In this document: piece by piece, positions 19,334-28,632 of the stretch
Numbering within the stretch: the stretch's first letter is position 1
How the letters are laid out: every line of letters begins with the position of its first letter
Source: Pseudomonadota bacterium
GTDB lineage: Bacteria; Pseudomonadota; Gammaproteobacteria; Burkholderiales; Rhodocyclaceae
Direction of reading: 5' to 3'
DNA: 64,000 nucleotides
Assembly (NCBI GenBank): GCA_018262195.1
Contig: JAGTRS010000011.1
Span: 62,001-126,000, forward strand
Position numbers and translations under genes: made by a program
The notes under the pieces: model-generated
Seen by the model: only the letters and a program-made list of their open reading frames with translations
What the model was told of the DNA's origin: nothing
The model's database searches: none

Positions 19334-19358
19334 AAGGCCGCCCTCAGGCGGCCTTTTT
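19334..19358. terminator. Bidirectional terminator between cytochrome c' and b561 genes
   Basis: AAGGCCGCC and GGCGGCCTT form a perfect nine-base stem with a CTCA loop, followed by TTT on the plus strand. On the minus strand the stem is followed by an A/T-rich stretch (ATTACTG). It ends just before the b561 stop codon at 19360. Confidence 0.82.
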
Positions 19359-19359
19359 C

Positions 19360-20046
19360 TTACCAGGCTGGCGATGCCGCTGGCGGTGGTGCCGGTGGTT
19401 TCTCTACCCAGATGCCTGAGGCGCCGTAGGCTACTGCCATGGCAATGACGAGAGCGACAACGAAAGCGATCAGGCTGCCGCCACGGGCGCTTTCACCTTC
19501 ACGGACTTCCTTGTGACCGAGGACCATCGGCTTGAGCAGATTGTCTTTCTTGACGTGCGTGTAGAAGACGATGGCCGCGACGTGCAAGCCGACCAGGACT
19601 GCGAGCAGGTCGAATATCTTGTGGTGCAGCCGGGTGGCGATGCTGCCAAGGTTGTCGCTGACCAGCGCGTAGAACGGGCCGGCAAATCCGGTGTCGTCGT
19701 TCTGGGCAAAGAGGCCGGTGCCCAACTGAATTGCGACCAGCGCGAGCAATCCAAGTACCGATAGTGCGCCCAGTGGATTGTGCCCAAGGCCCTGCCATTG
19801 GCCGGCCAGGTAGGCCTTGATGGCGCTCGGGCCGCGGACGAAGGTCGAGAAACGGGCGTAGGTCGATCCGGCAAAGCCCCAGACCAATCTGAAGGCAATC
19901 AGGCCGGCAATGAAAATGCCGAACCGTTCATGCCAGACCAGCCAGTTTCCCCCGGTTTCGCCGGTGAAGTAAGCGCCGCCGATGGCGGCGACCAGCAGCC
20001 AGTGGAAAAGGCGGGTCGGGAGATCCCAGACCAGAACCTTTTTCAT
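19360..20046 (-). CDS. Cytochrome b561 domain membrane protein
   Basis: A 228-residue di-heme b-type cytochrome of the bacterial b561/hydrogenase b-subunit type. It opens with the family pattern Val-Trp-Asp-Leu-Pro-Thr-Arg-Leu-Phe-His-Trp and has four main membrane helices with heme-ligating His residues (His15, His39 in 'VWHERFG', and His residues near 141 and 154). An extra C-terminal helix precedes a Pro-rich tail. It likely passes quinol electrons to a periplasmic c-type partner; the convergent cytochrome c' is the obvious candidate. Its ATG overlaps the secF stop (ATGA). Confidence 0.9.
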   Translation of the reverse strand: MKKVLVWDLPTRLFHWLLVAAIGGAYFTGETGGNWLVWHERFGIFIAGLIAFRLVWGFAGSTYARFSTFVRGPSAIKAYLAGQWQGLGHNPLGALSVLGLLALVAIQLGTGLFAQNDDTGFAGPFYALVSDNLGSIATRLHHKIFDLLAVLVGLHVAAIVFYTHVKKDNLLKPMVLGHKEVREGESARGGSLIAFVVALVIAMAVAYGASGIWVEKPPAPPPAASPAW

Positions 20047-20939
20047 ACGACGGCACCGTCCTCGTTGGCACCTTCAATCACCTTCTTCTGCTTGGCGATG
20101 AACTGTTCGCGGGAGACGCCCAGCCACATGACCAGCGGGCTGGCAACGAGAACCGAGGAGTAAATGCCGAAGCAGATGCCGATGGTTAGCGCCAGGGAGA
20201 AGTAGTACAGGGTCTCGCCGCCGAAGATCAGCATGGAGAGGACCATCAGCTGGGTGCTGCCGTGGGTGATGATGGTCCGCGAGATGGTGCTGGTGATGGC
20301 ATGGTCAAGGACTTCCGGCGTGCTCAGGCCGCGCACTTTCTTGAAGGTTTCGCGCACCCGGTCGAAGACGACGACCGATTCGTTGACCGAGTAGCCCAGC
20401 ACGGCAAGCACCGCAGCCAAAACCGACAGCGAGAACTCCCACTGGAAGAACGCAAAGAAGCCGAGGATGATGATCACGTCGTGCAGATTGGCGATGATGG
20501 CCGAGAGCGAGAAGCGCCATTCGAAACGGAAGGCCAGGTAGATGACGATGCCAATGACGACCAGCAGCAATGCCATGGCGCCATTTTCAGCGAGTTCCTT
20601 GCCGACCTGTGGTCCGACGAACTCGACACGCTGCTTGGCACCGCCCGGGGCATCGGCCTTCAATGGCAAGCGGATCATTACATCCTGCGACGAGCCGAAG
20701 TTCTGTACCGAATAATCGGAAAATCCGGCTTTGCCCAAGGCGCCACGGATCTTCTCGAGATCGGCGGACTGCTCGTACTTCACTTCAATCAGCGTGCCGC
20801 CGGTGAATTCCACAGACAGGTGCAGGCCCTTGGTGAAGAGGAATACGACGGCCAGAACGAAGGTGAGCAGTGAAATGACATTGAACGCCAGTGCATGGCG
20901 CATGAAGGGAATGTCTTTTTTGATGCGGAAAAATTCCAT
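20043..20939 (-). CDS. secF: Protein translocase subunit SecF
   Basis: RND-type component that, with SecD and YajC, uses proton motive force to help SecYEG export. The 298-residue protein has the first helix (about residues 15-35), a periplasmic domain opening with Gly-Gly-Thr-Leu-Ile-Glu, and five C-terminal helices with the conserved Asp-Arg-Val-Arg-Glu segment and the late Thr-Ile-Ile-Thr-His-Gly-Ser. Complete. It follows secD with 12 bases between. Confidence 0.96.
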   Translation of the reverse strand: MEFFRIKKDIPFMRHALAFNVISLLTFVLAVVFLFTKGLHLSVEFTGGTLIEVKYEQSADLEKIRGALGKAGFSDYSVQNFGSSQDVMIRLPLKADAPGGAKQRVEFVGPQVGKELAENGAMALLLVVIGIVIYLAFRFEWRFSLSAIIANLHDVIIILGFFAFFQWEFSLSVLAAVLAVLGYSVNESVVVFDRVRETFKKVRGLSTPEVLDHAITSTISRTIITHGSTQLMVLSMLIFGGETLYYFSLALTIGICFGIYSSVLVASPLVMWLGVSREQFIAKQKKVIEGANEDGAVV

Positions 20940-20951
20940 GTTCGTTTTTCC

Positions 20952-22797
20952 TTATTTCTGGCCGGTGGCCGTCGTAGCGCCCGGTTTCCAGAGCTGGCCG
21001 ATGGCGACCTTGGTCAGCTTCTTCTGGCGACCGTAGATCAGGTTGACCAGGCCGCGCGAGACGACGACGGACGAGAAGATCGAGGTCAGAATGCCCAGGC
21101 AGTGCACCACGGCGAAGCCGCGGACAGGGCCTGAGCCGAAGATCAGCAGGGCGAGGCCGGCGATCAGCGTGGTGATGTTGGAGTCGAGAATGGTTCCGAA
21201 AGCGCGTTCGTAACCTTCCGAGATCGCCGCCTGTGGTGGCATGCCAGCCCGGAGCTCTTCGCGGACGCGTTCGTTGATCAGTACGTTGGCGTCGATGGCC
21301 ATACCCAGGGTCAGCGCAATGGCCGCGATGCCTGGCAGGGTCAGCGTGGCCTGGAGCAGCGACAGGATGGCGACCAGGAACAGCAGGTTGGAGGCCAGTG
21401 CCAATACGGAGACGACCCCGAACATCTGGTAGTAGAGGATCATGAAGACGGCGATGGCGGCAAAGCCCCACATCGTCGAATGGAAACCCTTCTGGATGTT
21501 CTCGGCGCCGAGCGACGGGCCGATGGTGCGTTCCTCGATGATGTCCATCGGCGCGGCCAGCGGCTTCCATGGTCGTCATGCGGCCGGAAATCTGGACGCG
21601 GCCGCCACCAATTTCGGTGCGGATGACCGGCGCGGTAACGACTTCGCCCTTGCCCTTTTCGATGAGCAGGATGGCCATGCGCTTGTTGACGTTCTCGCGG
21701 GTCACATCCTTGAAGATGCGGGCGCCGGCGGCGTCCAGGGTCAGGTGGACGGCGGCTTCCTGAGTCTGGTTGTCGAAGCCGGGTTGGGCATCGGTCAGGC
21801 GGTCGCCGGTCAGCACGACCTGCTTTTTGACTAGCAGCGGCTGGCCGCCACGCTCGTTATAGACTTCGGTGCCGAAGGGCGGATTGCCGGCCAGCGCAGC
21901 ATCCAGCGCGCCCGGAGAGTCATCGACCATGCGGATTTCCAGGGTCGCCGTGCGGCCCAGAATGTCCTTGGCCTTGGCCGTGTCCTGCACGCCTGGCAGC
22001 TGGACGACGATGCGGTCGGCACCTTGCTGCTGGATGACCGGTTCGGCGACGCCGAGTTCGTTGATCCGGTTGTGCAGCGTGGTGATGTTCTGTTTGAGCG
22101 CGAATTCGCCGATCTTCTGCTGGGCCTGTGGCTTCAGGGTGGCGATCAGGCGCGGTTCGGCAGCATCGCCGGCATCGGTGAGCAGCAGGTCAGGCTGGCT
22201 ATCGGAAATGGCGATGCGGGCCTTGTTTTGCGTTTCAGCATCGCGGAACTTGATGACGATGCGTTCGCCCTCACGGTTTACGCCGCCGTGGCGCAAGTTC
22301 TTGTCGCGCATTACTGTGCGTAGGTCGGCCGAGGTCGAATCGAGTCGCTTGGTCAGCGCCCCCTTCATGTCTACCTGTAGCAGGAAGTGCACACCGCCGC
22401 GCAGGTCGAGGCCAAGGTACATCGGCAGCGCGTGCAGCGAGGTCAGCCACTGCGGCGAGGCGGCCAGCAGGTTCAGGGCGACAACGTATTGCGGGTCGGC
22501 AGCATCCGGGTTGAAGGCCTTTTCCAGCGCATCCTTGGCTTTCAGCTGGGTGTCGGTGTCCTTGAAGCGTGTTTTCACGCCATTGAAGTCGAGCTGGATG
22601 CCGTCGTGCGTGATGCCGGCAGCCTTCAGCGAATCTTCAACACGGGCCTTGGCCTTGTCGTCGACCTTGATCGTGGCCTTGGCGCTGGAAACCTGCACGG
22701 CCGGCGATTCGCCGAAGAAATTGGGCAGGGTGTAGACGAAGCCCAGCACTAGCGCCACGGCGATGGTGATGTACTTCCAGAGAGGGTAGCGATTCAT
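20952..22797 (-). pseudogene. secD: SecD translocase subunit, interrupted by a deletion/frameshift
   Basis: The first frame (22797 to about 21560) encodes the SecD N-terminus with helix 1, the periplasmic P1 domain, and a segment ending Arg-Val-Gln-Ile-Ser-Gly-Arg-Met-Thr-Thr-Met-Glu-Ala. The second frame resumes with Leu-Ala-Ala-Pro-Met-Asp-Ile-Ile-Glu-Glu-Arg-Thr and runs through the membrane helices to 20952. Between them about ten codons of the usual Asn-Asp-x-Ala-x-Leu-Leu-Arg-Ala-Gly stretch are missing and the frame shifts. Total length is 1846 bases, not a multiple of three. All other parts look normal, so a consensus or assembly error near 21549-21567 is as likely as a real mutation. 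Confidence 0.9.
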
Positions 22798-22812
22798 AGT
22801 GACTTTAAAGCG

Positions 22813-22838
22813 AAAAAGGCGGCTTGAGGCCGCCTTTT
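22813..22838 (-). terminator. Hairpin with T-run between yajC and secD
   Basis: AAGGCGGC pairs with GCCGCCTT (five-base loop). On the minus strand it is followed by TTTTTCGC. Placed after yajC and 15 bases before the secD start, it could lower read-through from tgt-yajC into secD-secF. Confidence 0.72.
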
Positions 22839-22845
22839 GGGGTGA

Positions 22846-23172
22846 TTACAGCGACTTCAGCGTGCCCTTCGGCAGAACCAGGCCGATCGAAGGCTTTTGC
22901 ACAACGACTTCGGTGCCTTCGGCAATTTCGACGGTCACGTAGTTTTCGCCAACCTTGACGATCTTGCCGACGATGCCGCCCTGGGTGACGACTTCATCGC
23001 CCTTGGCCAGCGCACCGAGCAGTGCCTTGTGTTCTTTAGCCTTCTTCATCTGCGGGCGGATCATAAGGAACCACAGCACGACGAACATCAGGATCATCGG
23101 CAGCAGGCCCATCAGACCACCAGTCGGGTCGGAGGAGGCGGCTGCGGTTTGGGCGTGGGCGAGACTAATCAT
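22846..23172 (-). CDS. yajC: Preprotein translocase subunit YajC
   Basis: Single-span inner membrane partner of SecDF. The 108-residue protein has one hydrophobic helix (about residues 22-42) followed by Met-Ile-Arg-Pro-Gln-Met-Lys-Lys and a small beta-rich cytoplasmic domain with Gly-Asp-Glu-Val-Val-Thr-Gln-Gly-Gly-Ile. The start at 23172 (Met-Ile-Ser-Leu-Ala-His-Ala) fits the family; the longer reading upstream adds 36 unrelated residues. Part of the queA-tgt-yajC-secD-secF order. Confidence 0.95.
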   Translation of the reverse strand: MISLAHAQTAAASSDPTGGLMGLLPMILMFVVLWFLMIRPQMKKAKEHKALLGALAKGDEVVTQGGIVGKIVKVGENYVTVEIAEGTEVVVQKPSIGLVLPKGTLKSL

Positions 23173-23215
23173 TGTTAAAACTCCGGATTGCTTGGAAACG
23201 AAACGAAAGATTCTA

Positions 23216-25373
<2,158 letters not shown>

Positions 25374-25395
25374 GGGCAGGAATCCGCATGTGATA

Positions 25396-25425
25396 AACAA
25401 AAACGGCCTTCCGTCAGGAAAGCCG
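25396..25425 (-). terminator. Terminator between tRNA-Leu(CAA) and queA
   Basis: On the minus strand CGGCTTTCC and GGAAGGCCG form a nine-base stem (one G-U pair) with a TGAC loop, followed by TTTTTGTTT. It follows the tRNA by 12 bases. Confidence 0.82.
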
Positions 25426-25433
25426 ATTTGTCG

Positions 25434-25799
25434 TTACTGGTGCCCCGGGCCAGACTCGAACTGGCACACCTTTCGGCGGCGGATTTTGAATCCGCTGCGT
25501 CTACCGATTCCGCCAGCGCGGACCAGTCGCAGCGATAGGTCAGGGTCGTTTGGCAGGCAGAAGGCGTTGAGCTTGACGCCGATTTTTTCGGCCAGATAGT
25601 CGCTGACCGCATAGCTGTCGGCGAAGCCGGCGACATAGGCGATGCAGCGGGCGCTGCGGATCGACTGGAAAGGATCGCTGCTCTTTTGCTGCCTGGCGTA
25701 CATTTCTTCCGCTGCCTGGCAGTCGCCGCGCAATTCGTCAGGCGAGTAGGCCTGGGCCTGGGGGGCAAATAGGGCGGCGATCAGCCAAAGGTATTTCAT
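25434..25799 (-). pseudogene. Secreted Rap1a-like small protein, 3' end fused into tRNA-Leu
   Basis: A signal peptide (about residues 1-17) is followed by a small domain with Cys-Gln-Ala, Ser-Ala-Arg-Cys-Ile-Ala-Tyr-Val-Ala-Gly-Phe and Ala-Phe-Cys-Leu-Pro, a pattern seen in Rap1a/Tai-type and related small periplasmic proteins. After Leu-Arg-Leu-Val-Arg-Ala (about residue 94) the reading frame enters the tRNA-Leu gene and runs through it to a stop just past the CCA. The expected C-terminal helix of the family is absent. The gene is therefore probably truncated at about 25516-25525 by a deletion that joined it to the tRNA. Its start overlaps the nirE stop by four bases. Confidence 0.62.
25438..25522 (-). 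tRNA. tRNA-Leu (anticodon CAA), 5' acceptor arm anomalous
   Basis: The anticodon stem GCGGA/TCCGC with loop TTCAAAA gives anticodon CAA. The D-arm (GGCGGAATCGGTAGACGC), a long variable arm, the T-arm (GCCAG/CTGGC with TTCGAGT) and an encoded CCA are all present. The 3' acceptor CCGGGGC should pair with GCCCCGG, but the 5' side reads TCCGCGC and pairs at only four of seven positions. The bases before TGGCGG look like coding sequence of the neighbouring ORF. A short deletion that removed the true 5' end is the simplest reading. Confidence 0.8.
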
Positions 25800-26560
25800 T
25801 GTTTCTCGAACCAGTTGAGTTTTTCGTGCAGGCCGACCACGCTGCCAACGACGATCAAGGCTGGCGGTTTGATGCCGGATTCGACGATACGCTGGGGCAA
25901 GGTGCCGAGCGTGGCGAGCAGGGTTCTCTGGTCAGCTTGTGTGCCGTTGCGAATGACAGCAGCGGGGGTCATCGACGGCAGACCATGGTTGATCATTTGC
26001 CGGCATATTTCCTCGGCGGCGCCGATGCCCATGTAGAAGACAACGGTTTGACAGGGGCGCGCCAGGGCTGCCCAGTCGAGGTTGACCGTGCCGTCTTTCA
26101 GGTGGCCGGTGACGAAGGTCACCGATTGGGCATGGTCGCGATGGGTCAGCGGAAAGCCGGCATAGGCGGCACAACCGGCAGCGGCGGTGACACCGGGGGT
26201 GACTTCGAAGGGAATGCCGGAAGCGACAAGGGTTTCGAGCTCTTCTCCGCCACGGCCGAAGATGAACGGGTCGCCGCCCTTGAGGCGAACGACCGACAGG
26301 CCTTCGTTGGCGAGGTCGACGAGCAACTGGTTGATTGAGTCCTGCGGCATGGTGTGCCTGGAGGACTCCTTGCCGGCGTAGATGAGGCGGGCGTCGGGCC
26401 GGGCCAGATCCATGATTCCATCGCCGACCAGATGGTCGTACACGATGGCATCGGCCGATGAAATCAGTCGCGCTGCCTTGATGGTCAGGAGTTCCGGATC
26501 ACCCGGGCCTGCACCGACCAACCAGACCTTTCCGCCCTGCAGTTGTTTTGGAGTGTTCAT
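25796..26560 (-). CDS. nirE: Uroporphyrinogen-III C-methyltransferase (SUMT) for heme d1/siroheme
   Basis: Adds two methyl groups from SAM to uroporphyrinogen III, giving precorrin-2, the entry to siroheme and heme d1. The 254-residue single-domain enzyme has the Val-Gly-Ala-Gly-Pro-Gly-Asp-Pro-Glu-Leu-Leu-Thr start, the Val-Arg-Leu-Lys-Gly-Gly-Asp-Pro-Phe-Ile-Phe-Gly-Arg-Gly-Gly-Glu-Glu SAM motif and the Pro-Gly-Val-Thr-Ala-Ala motif. It lacks the CysG oxidase/chelatase part. Its position divergent from nirS makes it the NirE of the heme d1 pathway, though the sequence alone cannot separate NirE from CobA. I prefer the Met at 26560. Confidence 0.9.
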   Translation of the reverse strand: MNTPKQLQGGKVWLVGAGPGDPELLTIKAARLISSADAIVYDHLVGDGIMDLARPDARLIYAGKESSRHTMPQDSINQLLVDLANEGLSVVRLKGGDPFIFGRGGEELETLVASGIPFEVTPGVTAAAGCAAYAGFPLTHRDHAQSVTFVTGHLKDGTVNLDWAALARPCQTVVFYMGIGAAEEICRQMINHGLPSMTPAAVIRNGTQADQRTLLATLGTLPQRIVESGIKPPALIVVGSVVGLHEKLNWFEKQ

Positions 26561-26668
26561 GCGTTCTCTCTGCCTTTGGGCGGCCATCCTAATGCGGGAT
26601 GGGGGTGCCTGCCAATAGCGGGCAGCAAATGAATGCAGCTGCTACTACGAAAGTATTAGACAAATAGT

Positions 26669-26680
26669 TAGTTCGAACTA
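26669..26680. promoter_or_regulatory. Perfect 12-base palindrome between nirE and nirS
   Basis: TAGTTCGAACTA is fully self-complementary and lies in the AT-rich part of the nirE-nirS divergent region, 39 bases upstream of the FNR-type site. It may be an operator; no known regulator consensus is matched. Confidence 0.35.
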
Positions 26681-26719
26681 TAGTGCATTGAATATAAAGA
26701 AATTCTTATGGAAAAAAGA

Positions 26720-26733
26720 TTGATGAGTATCAA
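26720..26733 (+). promoter_or_regulatory. FNR/ANR/DNR-type binding site upstream of nirS
   Basis: TTGAT-GAGT-ATCAA matches the TTGAT-N4-ATCAA consensus at all ten positions. It ends 86 bases before the nirS ATG. Activation of nirS by FNR-family oxygen or NO sensors through such a site is established in other denitrifiers. Confidence 0.88.
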
Positions 26734-26819
26734 GGATGGAGGACGGGGGGAGGTTCAACCTAGCGAGCATCGCGTTGAGGGGGATTGGACGCGAATAATT
26801 TCGTTCCAGGAGATGAAAG

Positions 26820-28505
26820 ATGAAGAAAACAGTAGTGGGGATGATTGCACTTAGCGCCATGGCTGCCGCCATGGGTTCGGCCTTTGCACAGGAAACCGCC
26901 AAGGCGGCTCCGAGCATGACGGCTGCAGAAAAGGAAACCGCCAAGAAGATTTACTTCGAACGTTGCGCCGGCTGTCACGGCGTGCTCCGCAAGGGCGCCA
27001 CCGGCAAGAACCTTGAGCCGCATTGGTCGAAGAAGGACAAGGATGGCAACGTGACCGAGGGCGGCACGCTCAAGCTCGGCCAGCAGCGTCTGGAAAAGAT
27101 CATTGGTTACGGTACCGATGGCGGTATGGTCAATTTCGACGACATCCTGACCAAGGAAGAAATTTCCCTGATGTCGAAGTACATCCAGAATGTACCGGAT
27201 GTGCCGCCTGAGTACAGCTTCAAGGAAACGCTGGATTCCTGGAAGGTCATCGTGCCGGTCGATCAGCGTCCGACCAAGCAGATGAACAAGTACAACCTGA
27301 AGAACATGTTCTCCGTCACCCTGCGTGACACCGGTGAAGTTGCTCTGATCGACGGCGATACCAAGGAAATCCGCAGCATCGTCAAGACCGGCTATGCGGT
27401 TCACATTTCCCGCCTGTCCGCTTCTGGTCGTTACGTCTATGTGATCGGTCGCGACGGTCGTCTGTCGCTGATCGACCTGTGGATGGAAAAGCCGGCTGTT
27501 GTGGCTGAAGTCAAGATCGGTTTCGATGCCCGCTCGGTCGATACCTCCAAGTTCAAGGGCTTTGAAGACAAGTACGCGATCGCCGGTTCCTACTGGCCGC
27601 CCCAGTACGTGATCATGGATGGCGACACGCTGAAGCCGCGCAAGGTCGTTTCCACCCGTGGCATGACGGTTGATGGCGAATACCATCCGGAACCGCGCGT
27701 TGCCTCCATCGTCGCTTCCTTCATCAAGCCGGAATGGGTGGTGAACATCAAGGAAACCGGTCAGATCCTGCTGGTCGATTATTCCGACATCGAAAACCTG
27801 AAGACGACGACCATCGCTTCCGCCAAGTTCCTGCATGACGGCGGCTGGGATGCGTCGAAGCGCTACTTCCTGGTGGCGGCAAACGCCTCCAACAAGATTG
27901 CCGCGGTCGATACCAAGACTGGCAAGCTGGCAGCGCTGGTCGATGTCGCCAAGATCCCGCACCCGGGTCGCGGCGCCAACTTCGTTCATCCGAAATTCGG
28001 TCCGGTCTGGGCGACGGGTCACCTTGGCGCCGATGTCGTGACGCTGATCTCGACGCCGTCCGACGACAAGAAGAACGCCAAGTTCAAGGAATACAACTGG
28101 AAGGTTGTTCAGGAAATCAAGCACGTACCGGGTAACCTGTTCGTCAAGACGCATCCGAATTCGAAGCATCTGTGGGCCGACTCGGCACAGAACTCCGACA
28201 AGGATCGTGCTGAATCCGTTTCCGTTTGGGACATGGCGGATCTCTCCAAGCCGAAGGCCATCCTGAACGTTGCCAAGGATTCCGGTATGCCGGAAGCCAA
28301 GGCGACCAAGCGTGCCGTGCATCCGGAATACAGCGCGGACGGCAAGGAAGTCTGGATTTCTCTGTGGGGCGGCAAGACCGACCAGTCTGCCATCGTTGTC
28401 TATGACGATGCCACGCTGAAGGTCAAGAAGGTGATCACCGATCCGAAGATGATTACCCCGACCGGCAAGTTCAACGTCTACAACACCCAGCACGACATCT
28501 ACTGA
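26820..28505 (+). CDS. nirS: Cytochrome cd1 nitrite reductase
   Basis: Periplasmic enzyme that reduces nitrite to nitric oxide with a c heme and a d1 heme. The 561-residue precursor has a signal peptide (about residues 1-23). The c-heme site is Cys49-Ala-Gly-Cys52-His53 followed by Gly-Val-Leu-Arg-Lys-Gly-Ala-Thr-Gly-Lys. The eight-bladed d1 propeller contains the d1 iron ligand His195 in Thr-Gly-Tyr-Ala-Val-His-Ile-Ser-Arg, and two catalytic histidines, His339 (Phe-Leu-His-Asp-Gly-Gly) and His381 (Pro-His-Pro-Gly-Arg-Gly). These align with His182, His327 and His369 of the Pseudomonas aeruginosa enzyme, with the same 42-residue spacing of the last two. The N-terminal extension of the Pseudomonas type is short here. 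A ribosome site (AGGAGATGAAAG) precedes the ATG. Confidence 0.97.
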   Translation: MKKTVVGMIALSAMAAAMGSAFAQETAKAAPSMTAAEKETAKKIYFERCAGCHGVLRKGATGKNLEPHWSKKDKDGNVTEGGTLKLGQQRLEKIIGYGTDGGMVNFDDILTKEEISLMSKYIQNVPDVPPEYSFKETLDSWKVIVPVDQRPTKQMNKYNLKNMFSVTLRDTGEVALIDGDTKEIRSIVKTGYAVHISRLSASGRYVYVIGRDGRLSLIDLWMEKPAVVAEVKIGFDARSVDTSKFKGFEDKYAIAGSYWPPQYVIMDGDTLKPRKVVSTRGMTVDGEYHPEPRVASIVASFIKPEWVVNIKETGQILLVDYSDIENLKTTTIASAKFLHDGGWDASKRYFLVAANASNKIAAVDTKTGKLAALVDVAKIPHPGRGANFVHPKFGPVWATGHLGADVVTLISTPSDDKKNAKFKEYNWKVVQEIKHVPGNLFVKTHPNSKHLWADSAQNSDKDRAESVSVWDMADLSKPKAILNVAKDSGMPEAKATKRAVHPEYSADGKEVWISLWGGKTDQSAIVVYDDATLKVKKVITDPKMITPTGKFNVYNTQHDIY

Positions 28506-28535
28506 TCGACTGTTGATTGTTTGATTTGAGGCAAA

Positions 28536-28561
28536 GCTACGGGGGCGCAAGCCCCCGTAGC
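28536..28561 (+). terminator. Strong hairpin with GCAA tetraloop after nirS
   Basis: GCTACGGGGGC and GCCCCCGTAGC form a perfect 11-base stem closed by a GCAA tetraloop, 30 bases after the nirS stop. No U-run follows. It may terminate in part, or act as a 3' stabiliser that raises nirS mRNA over the downstream genes. Confidence 0.7.
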
Positions 28562-28632
28562 ATATGAATCAGCGTAAAACGATGCAGTTTCGACTAAGCT
28601 GGATTCGTATCAATTTGGTGGAGATAACCACG

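Noticed and set aside
27700-27760. NirS seemed to lack a catalytic histidine, since 'ASF' stands where some NirS proteins have 'ASH'.
   Set aside because: Counting from the C-terminus of the P. aeruginosa enzyme places its His327 and His369 in FLHDGG and PHPGRG. Both are present here with the same 42-residue spacing, so the active site is intact.
28521-28534. A further FNR-like site TTGAT-TTGA-GGCAA after nirS.
   Set aside because: Two mismatches in the second half-site and a position partly preceding the strong hairpin make it too weak to list.
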